Shown here one piece after another: positions 17,988 through 26,634 of a stretch of DNA of 43,435 nucleotides. Under the pieces are notes generated by a model. The model saw only the letters and a list, made by a program, of their open reading frames with translations, had not been told where the DNA came from and did not search any database. Every line of letters starts with the position of its first letter. The stretch's first letter is position 1. The DNA is from an uncultured Armatimonadota bacterium. Lineage in GTDB: Bacteria > Armatimonadota > Fimbriimonadia > Fimbriimonadales > Fimbriimonadaceae. The stretch is taken from assembly GCA_903927025.1 (NCBI GenBank), contig CAIYLG010000066.1, forward strand, positions 1-43,435. The letters run 5' to 3'. Position numbers and translations under genes: made by a program.

Positions 17988-19331
17988 ATGAGCGTAAGGC
18001 ATCCAGACCCAAACGAGGAAGTTCTCGGTCAGGCCGAAGCAGCGGCAAAGCGTGGAGAATGGGATCGGGCAGCAGCGATCTGTCGATCCGTCCTCGCATC
18101 GCAGCCGAATCATGTCGGTGCTCTCCTACTTGTGGGCATTATTGGCGCCCAAACAGGACGGCAGGCGTTTAGCGTTCATGCTCTCACTCGAGTCCTGGAA
18201 CTTGACCCGAACGTGTACGACGCACTCATCTGGTTAGGGATTGTCGACCAGCAACTTGGAAAGTTTGATGAGGCGAGGAGCCTTTTTGAACGCGCCCATG
18301 CGATCAAGCCTCAGTCTGCCGTCCCGTTCATCAACATGTTCAGAGGTCATCGGATGACCGAGGCGGATCAACCGCTGATTGACCGCGCCCGGGCGGCCCT
18401 GGATTCCGGCTCGAACACCGACAACGACCTCCGACTTCTTACATACGGCTTGGCAAAGGCGTACAACGACCTCAAAAATTTCCCTGCCGCAATGGAGCTT
18501 TATGATCAGGCGAATGAAATCTCAGCTCGGATCCAAAAGCCCAAGGGTTTCGACAGAGAACTGCTGACGCGACTCCAAAACGCAACGATTTCCGCCCTTG
18601 GTCCCGAGATGCTTCAGCAGGTTGGCTCGGGCTCGCCATCGAAGCCAACGCCAATCTTTATTATCGGAATGATGCGTTCTGGAACCACGCTTGTGGAGCA
18701 GATCCTGTCCCGACACGCTTCGATTCACGCCGCTGGAGAGCTTCGCTTTTGGACCCAAAGAGCTCATGCCGTGATCGATGCGAACGGAACGCTGAAGCCG
18801 TCCGCCGCGACTGCCCTCGCCCGAGAGTATCAGGCGTCTCTAAAGGGAATGGCGAACGGCAAGCCATTTATTACAGACAAGATGCCGTTCAACTACCTGT
18901 ATGCGGGTCTCCTTCACCGCGAATTCCCGGATGCGCCGATCATCCATGTCAATCGAAATCCCGTCGACACCTGCCTTTCGATCTACATGACGCCGTACGC
19001 ATCGCCACCTGAATTCGCCTACGACCGAGAGGACATTGCCTACGCGTATCGGGAATATCAGCGGCTAATGAGCCACTGGCAGACTTCGCTTCCGGCTGGC
19101 AGGATGCTGGAGGTTTCATACGAGGACCTGGTTGACAACTTGGAAGCAGGCGCCAAGAAAATCGTTGAGTATTGCGGCCTTCCCTGGGATGAGGCGTGCC
19201 TTACGCCAGAGAAAAATGAACAGCCGGTTATGACTCCAAGCCTTTGGCAGGTTCGGCAGCCGGTTTATAAGAGTTCGGTGGGCCAATCCCGCAACTATGG
19301 ACAGTGGTTGGGGGCACTGGCAGACCTATAG
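17988..19331 (+). CDS. TPR-sulfotransferase (paralogue 2 of 3)
   Basis: 447 residues from ATG 17988; a GTG at 17925 in frame would add 21 residues that run through the hairpin, so ATG is preferred. TPR region is shorter than in the other two (about 15-200). The sulfotransferase domain has IFIIGMMRSGTTLVEQIL (about 223-240) and HVNRNPVDTCLSIYMTPY (about 319-336), and ends SLWQVRQPVYKSSVGQSRNY. Same PAPS-dependent sulfation chemistry as its neighbours is expected; acceptor unknown. About 43% of the window's sulfotransferase content is tandem duplication, suggesting divergence onto different acceptors (inference). Confidence 0.9.
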   Translation: MSVRHPDPNEEVLGQAEAAAKRGEWDRAAAICRSVLASQPNHVGALLLVGIIGAQTGRQAFSVHALTRVLELDPNVYDALIWLGIVDQQLGKFDEARSLFERAHAIKPQSAVPFINMFRGHRMTEADQPLIDRARAALDSGSNTDNDLRLLTYGLAKAYNDLKNFPAAMELYDQANEISARIQKPKGFDRELLTRLQNATISALGPEMLQQVGSGSPSKPTPIFIIGMMRSGTTLVEQILSRHASIHAAGELRFWTQRAHAVIDANGTLKPSAATALAREYQASLKGMANGKPFITDKMPFNYLYAGLLHREFPDAPIIHVNRNPVDTCLSIYMTPYASPPEFAYDREDIAYAYREYQRLMSHWQTSLPAGRMLEVSYEDLVDNLEAGAKKIVEYCGLPWDEACLTPEKNEQPVMTPSLWQVRQPVYKSSVGQSRNYGQWLGALADL

Positions 19332-19409
19332 AGTGCCAAAGACCGATTTCTGCAGCTGCAATGCCACGGACTTCGAGTTCCCGCACCTTTTGGAAGAAAA
19401 ACGAGACTT

Positions 19410-21284
19410 TTGACTTCTCCCAACCAAATTGAACAGCTGCTCCGCCGTGCCATTCAGGCTCACTCGCAGGGAGCCCCAGCGGTGTGCGAACATGAATGCC
19501 GTGCGCTTCTGGCAGTGCGGCCGGGACTTGGCCGAGCCAGGTATCTGCTGGCGATCTCACTCTTCAGGCAAGGCAAGTTCGTCGAAGCGATTCCCATCCT
19601 TCGGGATCTTTCTGAGGTCGAACATTGGGCGCCCTCTGAGGATGGCGGCGTCGATGCACGGAGTGTGGAGCTCTACCTCTCCAACGCCCTGAAGCGGGAA
19701 GGGGATTTGGCTGGAGCCCTCCGGCATGCACAGACCGCGGCCAAACTAGCGCCCAACGATGTTGAGGTGATCGCCAACCTTGGACTTTGTCTTTCTTCGT
19801 CTGGGAATATTGACCAAGCCGCCGTGTGCTTTGAAAAGGTGATCCGGCTGGCGCCCAACCTTCCATTTGGCTATCACGGGCTGGCTGAAGTACGAAATGC
19901 GATGGGTGATAGCCTCGAAGCGATTGCTCTATACCGAAAGGCGGCTGAACTTTGCCCACCCCAGGTGCCGCTGCTGATGGATATTGCGGAGTCTCTGAAA
20001 GGGCTTGATGACTCGCCTACTGCAGAGGCACTTGCCAATAAGATTCACTCTGCATCTCCTTCAGTTCGGTCCAACGTGTTGCTTGCGTCGTGCCTCAGTG
20101 AGAGAGGAAAAGCTGATGAAGCGCTTCCCTTGGCTAAGACGGCTGTTTCAATGGACCCGGAATCTTGGTCTGCATGGGCGGTGCTTGGCACGACTCAACT
20201 CGCGGCTCGAAATCGCGAAGAGTCGAACGCTGCCCTTCTCAAAAGCCTGGAGCTCAACCCTGCCCAAGGTTCCGCTTGGCATGCTCTGGTTCAAAACGGC
20301 TTGATCAGCGAAGACTTGGTGATGGGGATGCAGAGTGCCCTCACATCAAACTCTCTCAACCCAGCAAATTTGAGCATGCTCAACTATTCGTTGGCACGCA
20401 GTCTTGAAAAATTGGGGCGGTACGAAGAGTCCTATGCCGCCTACGCCGAAGCCAACCACGCTGCTCGCCTGCACAAGTTTGGCAACGAAGCGTTTGCCAG
20501 GGAGGAGTACGTTTCATCGGTCCTCGCACCCATCGCGGCAGTCCGCAAGACGGGTCCGCTTCGAATCGGAGGCGCGACCTCGGGAAACCCCAAACCCATC
20601 TTTGTGTTTGGGATGATTCGATCCGGCACCACCCTCCTTGAGCAGATCCTTTCGCTGGATTCAAAGGTTGGCGCTGGAGGCGAGGTTCTGTTTTGGCGGG
20701 AATACTGGCGGGAAGCGCTCTCCGCAACCCATGGCACTCTCGACGAGGGTGCGCTCATTGGACTTCGAGAGCGATATGAGAGGGTGCTCGCTCGAATATG
20801 CCCTGGCAAAGAGGTGGTAGTCGACAAGATGCCGCTTAATTACGAACTCGCCGGGTTGCTCGCGATGGTATTTCCAGATGCTCCCATGATTCACCTTTCG
20901 CGGAACCCACTGGACAACTGCTTCTCAATCTTCGCCACCGTCAACCGGTCGCGACTGGCGTTTATGCACGATGTTGAGGCGATCGGTGCTGCCTACCAGA
21001 CTTACCACCGCGCGATGATCGAATGGGAACAAATTGGTCTGCCAAACACTCTGCATGTTCGCTACGAGGACCTTGTCTCCAACCAGGAAGAATGGACACG
21101 GAAGGTGGTTGAGCACTGTGGCCTTCAGTGGCAGGATGAGTTCATGCACCCAGAAACCAACCGACACCTTGCCGCAACGCCCAGTTTCGTCCAGGTGCAA
21201 CTACCTGTTTATCAATCTTCAGTCTCTCGCGCAATGCCATTTGAACGGTGTCTGCCTTCGGCTTGGCGAAATTTGGCTCTTTGA
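19410..21284 (+). CDS. TPR-sulfotransferase (paralogue 3 of 3)
   Basis: 624 residues from TTG 19410, with GGAAG 14 bp upstream. TPR repeats fill about 1-370 (LYLSNALKREGDLAGALRHA; LGLCLSSSGNIDQAAVCFEK). Sulfotransferase motifs are IFVFGMIRSGTTLLEQIL (about 396-413) and HLSRNPLDNCFSIFATVN (about 493-510). In the 3'-phosphate motif, Thr-Cys of the other two paralogues is Asn-Cys here, and SIYM is SIFA, so this copy is the most divergent. It ends SFVQVQLPVYQSSVSRAMPF. Last gene of the plus-strand group. Confidence 0.9.
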   Translation: MTSPNQIEQLLRRAIQAHSQGAPAVCEHECRALLAVRPGLGRARYLLAISLFRQGKFVEAIPILRDLSEVEHWAPSEDGGVDARSVELYLSNALKREGDLAGALRHAQTAAKLAPNDVEVIANLGLCLSSSGNIDQAAVCFEKVIRLAPNLPFGYHGLAEVRNAMGDSLEAIALYRKAAELCPPQVPLLMDIAESLKGLDDSPTAEALANKIHSASPSVRSNVLLASCLSERGKADEALPLAKTAVSMDPESWSAWAVLGTTQLAARNREESNAALLKSLELNPAQGSAWHALVQNGLISEDLVMGMQSALTSNSLNPANLSMLNYSLARSLEKLGRYEESYAAYAEANHAARLHKFGNEAFAREEYVSSVLAPIAAVRKTGPLRIGGATSGNPKPIFVFGMIRSGTTLLEQILSLDSKVGAGGEVLFWREYWREALSATHGTLDEGALIGLRERYERVLARICPGKEVVVDKMPLNYELAGLLAMVFPDAPMIHLSRNPLDNCFSIFATVNRSRLAFMHDVEAIGAAYQTYHRAMIEWEQIGLPNTLHVRYEDLVSNQEEWTRKVVEHCGLQWQDEFMHPETNRHLAATPSFVQVQLPVYQSSVSRAMPFERCLPSAWRNLAL

Positions 21285-21629
21285 GCGTAAAGCGCTCTCG
21301 ACGGTCAGTCAGATGCAACATGTTTTGTTGATCAGGGCCCATTTCAAAGTACTTTAGACTTATATTCCGACCAACTTGACATCGTCCCGGGATGCTTTGA
21401 TCTGGAATTCCAAACTAATCTCGTCGCTTTGGTTTTGCAGGGAATTTTCAGCAAGACCCGCGATTTCGTGCAGGGTAAAGGTTTGTCGTCTACTTAACAT
21501 CGAAAAGTTCGATTTCGTTTCGGAAAACGCAAATTTTCTCCTTGCGATTTTTTCAAATGTTTCGTATCATTACTCCTCAAGCGGGTCCGCCGATTTGGCG
21601 AATCCCTGTTTGTGAATCTGAGTGTCATT
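21285..21629 (+). promoter_or_regulatory. Intergenic region with promoter for second pseudopilin
   Basis: No gene is seen between sulfotransferase 3 and the pseudopilin. A good sigma-70-type promoter is present: -35 TTGCGA (21542-21547), 17-bp spacer, -10 TATCAT (21565-21570), predicting a transcript start near 21577 and a leader of about 53 nt. The region upstream is A/T-rich compared with the rest of the window, as expected for a strong promoter. GAGCG-TAAAG-CGCTC just after the sulfotransferase stop is a weak hairpin. Confidence 0.6.
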
Positions 21630-22583
21630 ATGAAAAAAGCCTTTACGCTCATTGAGCTTCTGGTCGTTATCGCGATCATTGCCATCCTTGCAGCTATCCT
21701 GTTCCCAGTTTTCGCCCAGGCGAAGCTTGCAGCTAAGCAGACTGCGAACATCAGCAACCTTAAGAATCTCGGCCTCGCCGCGATCATGTACACCAACGAC
21801 TACGACGACAACTTTCCTCTGGTAACCCAGACGAATCCGTCAGACACATCGTTCTACGGCATTGACCCATGGCAGGTTACGGTTCAGCCTTACATCAAGA
21901 GCTGGGGCGTATTCCTTCACCCACTCGGCCCATCCATCCCTCAGGGAACCCCAACCACCCCTTGGAGACAGGCTCTCCTTTACGGTGCAATGGGCAAGGC
22001 TGAGAACGTCGGCTACAGCAACTACCAGCCAACTGGCGTTGGTTCGTTCGCTCGCCGCGTTTGCGGTGGTCAGACCTGTATGTACGAAGGTCTGTTCGGT
22101 GTCGGCTGTTCCTACAACGGCGGCGGCTGTTTCTACGGTTCCAACAACCAGATTTCGGTCGTTCCTTCCTACACCACCACTGGCGTAGGCAACCCATCCA
22201 ACGCTCTTCTGATTTCAGAAGGCGCTATGTGGGACCTGTGGACCAACTTCGGTGGCATCCAGAACCCATGCACCTACGGTGCTGAGTGGAGCCCAGGCCA
22301 GTACGACGTACTCGGCGCAACGAGCTTCTCGATGATGTGCCCAGCTGCTCGAAAGAATCCTCGACCACAGGCTGACATTGCTGGCAACCCTCCTGGAGCC
22401 TGCACCCCAGCCAACCTCTGCGATGGCGTTGTGAACTTCGGTATTCAGAACGGCTTCAGCTCCTACGTAGCATCCGACGGCCATGCTTTGGCTCAGGACT
22501 ACCGTGGCGGTCTGATGAAGCAGACGACTCTTGCCAACGGAAACGTTGTCATCATGAGCATGTGGCCAGCAGGTGGCTTCTAA
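21630..22583 (+). CDS. DUF1559-type pseudopilin, cysteine-rich
   Basis: 317 residues from ATG 21630 ([20 protein letters not shown]), chosen because it gives the standard short leader; a GTG six codons earlier is in frame. The residue before the cleavage site is Ala rather than Gly. The hydrophobic helix runs into [22 protein letters not shown], then the YTNDYDDNFPL motif typical of this family and a C-terminal DGHALAQDYRGGLM. Eight cysteines fall in two clusters (CGGQTC to GGGCF, and NPC to NLCDG). It has its own promoter and a downstream lipoprotein gene and terminator, suggesting a strongly expressed surface or secreted fibre subunit. Confidence 0.9.
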   Translation: MKKAFTLIELLVVIAIIAILAAILFPVFAQAKLAAKQTANISNLKNLGLAAIMYTNDYDDNFPLVTQTNPSDTSFYGIDPWQVTVQPYIKSWGVFLHPLGPSIPQGTPTTPWRQALLYGAMGKAENVGYSNYQPTGVGSFARRVCGGQTCMYEGLFGVGCSYNGGGCFYGSNNQISVVPSYTTTGVGNPSNALLISEGAMWDLWTNFGGIQNPCTYGAEWSPGQYDVLGATSFSMMCPAARKNPRPQADIAGNPPGACTPANLCDGVVNFGIQNGFSSYVASDGHALAQDYRGGLMKQTTLANGNVVIMSMWPAGGF

Positions 22584-22584
22584 G

Positions 22585-22770
22585 TTGAATCGAAAGCTGA
22601 CTGCTCTAATTTGCGCCCTTCTGGCATCTGCATTCATTGCAGGTTGTTCAGGCGGAGATGCAGCCCCATCCGGAAGCGGTAAAGCTTCGGATCAGATCGA
22701 CACGCACCAGAAAATCAAGATGCCTCACGCATCAAGTGGTAGCGGTCCTGCAAAGGCTGTTCCGCAGTAA
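22585..22770 (+). CDS. Small lipoprotein linked to second pseudopilin
   Basis: 61 residues from TTG 22585, one base after the pseudopilin stop; an ATG at 22573 in frame would overlap the pseudopilin. The signal LTALICALLASAFIAGC ends in a lipobox with Cys20, followed by a Gly/Ser/Pro/Lys-rich unstructured tail ending AKAVPQ. It parallels the 74-residue lipoprotein behind the first pseudopilin. No domain recognised; it could tether or pilot the pseudopilin (inference). Confidence 0.7.
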   Translation: MNRKLTALICALLASAFIAGCSGGDAAPSGSGKASDQIDTHQKIKMPHASSGSGPAKAVPQ

Positions 22771-22783
22771 GCTGAAAATTCAA

Positions 22784-22819
22784 AACTCCCGGTTCCTTTT
22801 TGGAGCCGGGAGTTTTTTT
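22784..22819 (+). terminator. Intrinsic terminator after pseudopilin-lipoprotein unit
   Basis: CTCCCGGTTCC (22786-22796) pairs with GGAGCCGGGAG (22802-22812) with one G-T wobble, followed by T22813-T22819. It ends the plus-strand transcript just before the convergent fucosidase gene. Confidence 0.9.
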
Positions 22820-22823
22820 GTGT

Positions 22824-24467
22824 TTAGGGGATCGGTTTGAGACGGATTGAGTTGGGAACGCTTGCCAAGTGGGCGCCCCTCATTCCCGATTCGGGAGCCT
22901 GAAGCCGAATTGATGTCTGCTTCGCCTCTGAACTCTCCCCTGGTCGGAAGTGTAGGTCAAAGGAGATGTCCTCCGGCAGGTTCGTCTGAAGAGCCTCGCC
23001 GGCAATGATCCATTCGAGGGGGCCCGCTGCGGTGCGATCCTCTAGTTCGACTTCCAAGCTCCACTTCCCAGTTAGACTGCCATCCAGAACCCAGGTGAGG
23101 GCGTACGGTTTGGGTGGGTCGTAATAGCCCCTTCCGTTTGTGCGGTAGAGCACATCCGCTTGCTTTGCAAGGAGTCGATATTCACCCGCCGCGTTCGGTG
23201 GAATCGCAGGGAGCAAGACATGAGGTAGGCCGGAAAGCTCAAGTCTTAGAACGGGAAGCAGGCTGTCGTGCGGCTTTGTGGTGACAAGGATTTCCTGTCC
23301 GCCTTCATTCTTGGCCGACACTCTCACATCTCCCGTCCAGCCGATCGGTTCTGCTTTGAGGATCACGTTGGTCAACCCGGGAAGCAGTAGGCGTCCGTCT
23401 TCTGGCCACTTTGAGACGAACAGGTATATCGTCGCGTCAACCGTGGTGCAGCATCCAAACTCCAGGTGCCGAAATGGTTGCGGCTGGCAGCCGTCAAACG
23501 CCTCACGGTGCTGGCTCAACCAGACTCCAATTTCACTCAGCACCTTCGCCTCGAACGCAACGAGAGAGCCATCTCCCTTCGGCCCAATATTGAGGAGATA
23601 GTTGCCGCCACGCGAGACAACTCGCACGAGGTTTCTAAGGTGCTCCCCGACTTTGGCACCCAAGTCCGACCGGTCCTGCCAAGTGCGGTAGCCCCAGGTT
23701 TCGTGATAGATGGAGGCGGGAGACTGCCAAGGCTCCTCCAGCAGATATGGGGGAATCTCGTTGTCTCCCATCACCGTGAAGTCACCCTCGTGATTGAACA
23801 CCCTGCCGCTCACCATCGTGTTGGGCTGGAGGGCGTGAACCGTGTCGGTGAAAAGAATGCTCTGTTCTGGGGTCGGAGAACCCATATCAAACCAGACTTC
23901 CGATATTGGGCCGTACCCGCTGAGAAGTTCCTTCAGCTGCTCGGCGTTGAATTGTGCATGCGATGCTGGAATTTCATTGTCATTACGCACTTCCCCATTT
24001 GGAGCGTAGTCAATTCCCGTGCCGCCCTCAAAGTGCCAATCAATCATGGAAAAGTACACGCCAAAGCTCAGTCCATGGCGAGCACACGCCTCGGCGAGAC
24101 CCTTGACGATATCGATGCCATAAGGTGACGCATCCACCACATTGAATGTAGACTGCTCCGTTTTGAAGAGACTGAATCCATCATGGTGTTTGGAGGTCAG
24201 CACGATGAACTTCATCCCCGCTTCAATCGCGAGTCGCGCAACTGCATCCGGATCCCAGTTCGTCGGATTGAACTGGCCGGCCAGCTTCTCATACTCCTCG
24301 CGTGGAATATGCGCATGGGCCTGAATCTGCTCGCTGTAGCCGCCGATCTGCCTGCCCTCCCAAATTCCGCCCGGGATGGAGTAGAGCCCCCAGTGGATAA
24401 ACATCCCAAATTGCCTGAACTGCCAGGCGTGAACGGATTCAGTCGAAGGACGAGGAGCACGAGCCAT
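22824..24467 (-). CDS. GH29 alpha-L-fucosidase
   Basis: 547 residues from ATG 24467 (a TTG two codons earlier is possible). GH29 landmarks are present: FGMFIHWGLYSIPGG, KFIVLTSKHHDGFSLF, the catalytic nucleophile in EVWFDMGSP (Asp about 194) and the WGYRTWQDRSDLG region. The catalytic barrel covers about 15-340, with a C-terminal beta-sandwich. It releases alpha-L-fucose from glycans. No signal peptide is seen, so it probably acts on imported oligosaccharides in the cytoplasm. Single gene; the nearest neighbour upstream is a block of repeats. Confidence 0.93.
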   Translation of the reverse strand: MARAPRPSTESVHAWQFRQFGMFIHWGLYSIPGGIWEGRQIGGYSEQIQAHAHIPREEYEKLAGQFNPTNWDPDAVARLAIEAGMKFIVLTSKHHDGFSLFKTEQSTFNVVDASPYGIDIVKGLAEACARHGLSFGVYFSMIDWHFEGGTGIDYAPNGEVRNDNEIPASHAQFNAEQLKELLSGYGPISEVWFDMGSPTPEQSILFTDTVHALQPNTMVSGRVFNHEGDFTVMGDNEIPPYLLEEPWQSPASIYHETWGYRTWQDRSDLGAKVGEHLRNLVRVVSRGGNYLLNIGPKGDGSLVAFEAKVLSEIGVWLSQHREAFDGCQPQPFRHLEFGCCTTVDATIYLFVSKWPEDGRLLLPGLTNVILKAEPIGWTGDVRVSAKNEGGQEILVTTKPHDSLLPVLRLELSGLPHVLLPAIPPNAAGEYRLLAKQADVLYRTNGRGYYDPPKPYALTWVLDGSLTGKWSLEVELEDRTAAGPLEWIIAGEALQTNLPEDISFDLHFRPGESSEAKQTSIRLQAPESGMRGAHLASVPNSIRLKPIP

Positions 24468-24543
24468 TGCCAATTAGGTTACCGGGCATGGACTCAACGA
24501 GGTCGGTTTGGATTGTCGTCTCGAGTCGTTTCGCGGTCGCGCC

Positions 24544-25142
24544 TGGAGGGAACCTGGATTACCGCCTGGTTAGGGTGAATGATGGGTTTGTGCCTTTGAT
24601 TGGCAGTTGCTTTAACTAGGCAAAAGAGCAGTAACTCGGATTCCTCCACCACGAGCCGTGGCGGGCGGAGGGTGGGGAGGGAGTGGCGAAAGTTGCTGCT
24701 CCCCGCTCCGCCGGGATCCTTGTTCATCGTGATTAGTTGCTGGTCGTAAATGCCGTGCCGGGGGCGCGCTTGCGGTTTGCCACCCCCTCCCTGAGCCCTC
24801 CACCCGCCACGATGGCGGTGGAGGGAACCCGGATTACCGCCTGGCTCACATGAATCAGGGCATTGACACTCCCGGTTTCAGTCACTTCTGGCCAAGCCAA
24901 GGCGCTGCAGATCGGCTCCCTCTCCCGCCATAAGTGGCGGGCTGGAGGGTGGGGAGGGGGTGGCGAACGTCAACGCTCCCGGCGTAGCCGGGGTCCACAT
25001 TCTTCGTGATGTGTAGCTGGTATTTGATAAGGTGCCAGGGGCGCGTCTTCAGTCCGCCACCCCCTCCCTGAGCCCTCCGCCCGCCACGATTGCGGTGGAG
25101 GGAACCTGGATTGCTGCCTGGTTGGCGTGCATGATGGGTATG
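24544..25142. repeat. Tandem 275-bp intergenic repeat, about 2.2 copies
   Basis: Unit A 24544-24818, unit B 24819-25095, partial unit C from 25096. Each unit opens with TGGAGGGAACC(C/T)GGATT and carries a G-rich arm (24941-24965 in B) and its inverted partner CGCCACCCCCTCCCTGAGCC (from 25055), plus a small hairpin near the joint (CCGCCA-CGA-TGGCGG in A/B). Unit ends and middles diverge by many substitutions and short indels. The 696-bp gap between fucosidase and Rieske genes holds these repeats and no supported gene. They look like a mobile or amplified BIME-like family. Confidence 0.8.
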
Positions 25143-25163
25143 TAACTTTAGGCTTCCACCGCT

Positions 25164-26249
25164 TCAGCGGCTGAGGCTAGCCGCGATGAGGCGATGGAAC
25201 TGGTGGACGTTTTGTTCCCGGGCTACCGAGTACCGGCCCTTGTCATAGAACCGTGAACGAACCCCACGCTGCACCAACTCCACGACTGCTTCGTCTTCCC
25301 GTTCCACTCGGTCGAGGTCTCCCCCTGCACCTTGTCCCAGTTTGGAGGCATCCCACACATAAGGGATAAAGGAGATCTTGGTGAGGTCGGGAGCCAAGGG
25401 ACGAACCACGTTCACGGAGAGGCCCCATGGGTAGAAGTTCAGCATGATGTTGGGGAACAGCCAGTAGTAGTACGCACTAATCTTTTGGCCATAGTCGATC
25501 GATGATTTCGGCAGGTCAAACACCGCTTCTCCGCCCTTTGATACTGCGAGTTGCAGGTTGCCCCACTCGAAAGGATGGGTTGAGTAGTTGCCGTAATCCA
25601 GAGCTTCATTCAGCGCGGCGTGAATGAACGGAATATGGAAACCCTCCAGGTAGTTGTCGACGTACAGCGCCCAGTTCGCACGGACCATATATTCTCTCCC
25701 ACGCGATGGGTCTGGAAAGAACTGGTCTAGCGGCAGCCAGCCTACTCGATCTAGAACCGGAGCCAGCACGGTTTCGAGACTCGCGAGTGGATTGACCGAG
25801 GCAAACATAAGCTTGGACCAAGTGCCGAATGCGACACTGGCTAGGTTGTCTGCTTTCGTTGGAAAACCACAAACCCCATCAAACTCGGGCATGTGCTGAA
25901 AGCATCCGTCGAGACCGAAGCGGCGTCCATGGTAACGGCACCGGAGGAAGCGCTCATTGGAGGATCCTTCCGCGACCTGCATCCCTCGGTGGGTGCACAC
26001 GTTGCTGAGGAGATGAATCTTGTCATCCATGTCCCGAGTGAGCACCATCGGCTCGTCCAGGAAACCTTCGAGAAGCGTGAATGGGTGAACCGTACCAGGA
26101 ACCTTCACTAAGTCGGTGTCACCGATAAATTGCCAAGACCGTGCAAAGATCTTCTCCCGAACCTGGTCGAACACCGAAGGATCCTTGTAGAACCGGGAAG
26201 GAAGCGTCGACGCCTCCGCAATCTCCTCGTGCACGAACAGGTCGGACAT
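25164..26249 (-). CDS. Rieske non-heme iron oxygenase, alpha subunit
   Basis: 361 residues from ATG 26249; upstream in-frame codons come from the REP copy and are rejected. Rieske motif CTH (Cys85, His87) and CRYHG (Cys104, His107) bind the 2Fe-2S cluster. The catalytic domain has the iron ligands in DNYLEGFHIPFIH (His205, His210). Aromatic-ring-hydroxylating, choline-monooxygenase and carnitine-oxygenase enzymes share this layout. It hydroxylates or demethylates a substrate with O2 and needs a reductase, which is not nearby. It may act on a small amine or aromatic (inference). Confidence 0.9.
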   Translation of the reverse strand: MSDLFVHEEIAEASTLPSRFYKDPSVFDQVREKIFARSWQFIGDTDLVKVPGTVHPFTLLEGFLDEPMVLTRDMDDKIHLLSNVCTHRGMQVAEGSSNERFLRCRYHGRRFGLDGCFQHMPEFDGVCGFPTKADNLASVAFGTWSKLMFASVNPLASLETVLAPVLDRVGWLPLDQFFPDPSRGREYMVRANWALYVDNYLEGFHIPFIHAALNEALDYGNYSTHPFEWGNLQLAVSKGGEAVFDLPKSSIDYGQKISAYYYWLFPNIMLNFYPWGLSVNVVRPLAPDLTKISFIPYVWDASKLGQGAGGDLDRVEREDEAVVELVQRGVRSRFYDKGRYSVAREQNVHQFHRLIAASLSR

Positions 26250-26277
26250 GGAAAACAGTCTATCTCGTCTGGGCCAA

Positions 26278-26400
26278 GGGAACGCTGGCTTCAGCCGGTG
26301 CGCGGTGTGTGCTTCAGCGCACACAGAAGTCGAGCGAAAAACAGCCCTTTTCTCCCGTGCTGAAGCAGCGGTCGCCGCGCCGGCTGAAGCCAGCGTTCCC
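26278..26400. repeat. REP-like palindrome, copy 1
   Basis: A 123-bp imperfect palindrome with outer arms GGGAACGCTGGCTTCAGCCG and CGGCTGAAGCCAGCGTTCCC. Inner hairpins use GCTTCAG/CTGAAGC cores (GTGTGTGCTTCAGCGCACAC). Flanking bases extend the symmetry as AAGGG/CCCTT. It lies 28 bp before the Rieske start codon, on the coding side of its 5' region. Same family as the copies flanking the transposase gene. Confidence 0.85.
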
Positions 26401-26453
26401 TTGACCGAATGAGTGGAGGCAGAAAGGACAAGATACAAATGAAGCCATCCACC

Positions 26454-26576
26454 GGGAACGCTGGCTTCAGCCGGCGCGCGGTGTGTGCTTCAGCGCACAC
26501 AGAAGGCGAGCGAACAACAGCCCTTTTCTCCCGTGCTGAAGCAGCGGTCGCCGCGCCGGCTGAAGCCAGCGTTCCC
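26454..26576. repeat. REP-like palindrome, copy 2
   Basis: A 123-bp copy, nearly identical to copy 1 over its length with single-base differences (for example GCGCG for TGCGCG, AAGGCGAG for AAGTCGAG). It is preceded by ATCCACC, as is copy 3. It lies 58 bp upstream of the RAYT start codon. Confidence 0.85.
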
Positions 26577-26634
26577 TGCTTTCCTGAAAGCCCACTAATA
26601 CTACTAGGCTTCTTCTTACTGTAAGCTGTCTCTA

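Noticed and set aside
24544-25142. CRISPR array
   Set aside because: Repeat units are about 275 bp, imperfect and without unique spacers of constant length; no cas gene is near.
26250-26438. N-terminal extension of the Rieske oxygenase gene
   Set aside because: The extra 63 codons are read through a REP-like palindrome that occurs elsewhere in the window; the family N-terminus begins near MSDLFVHEEI.
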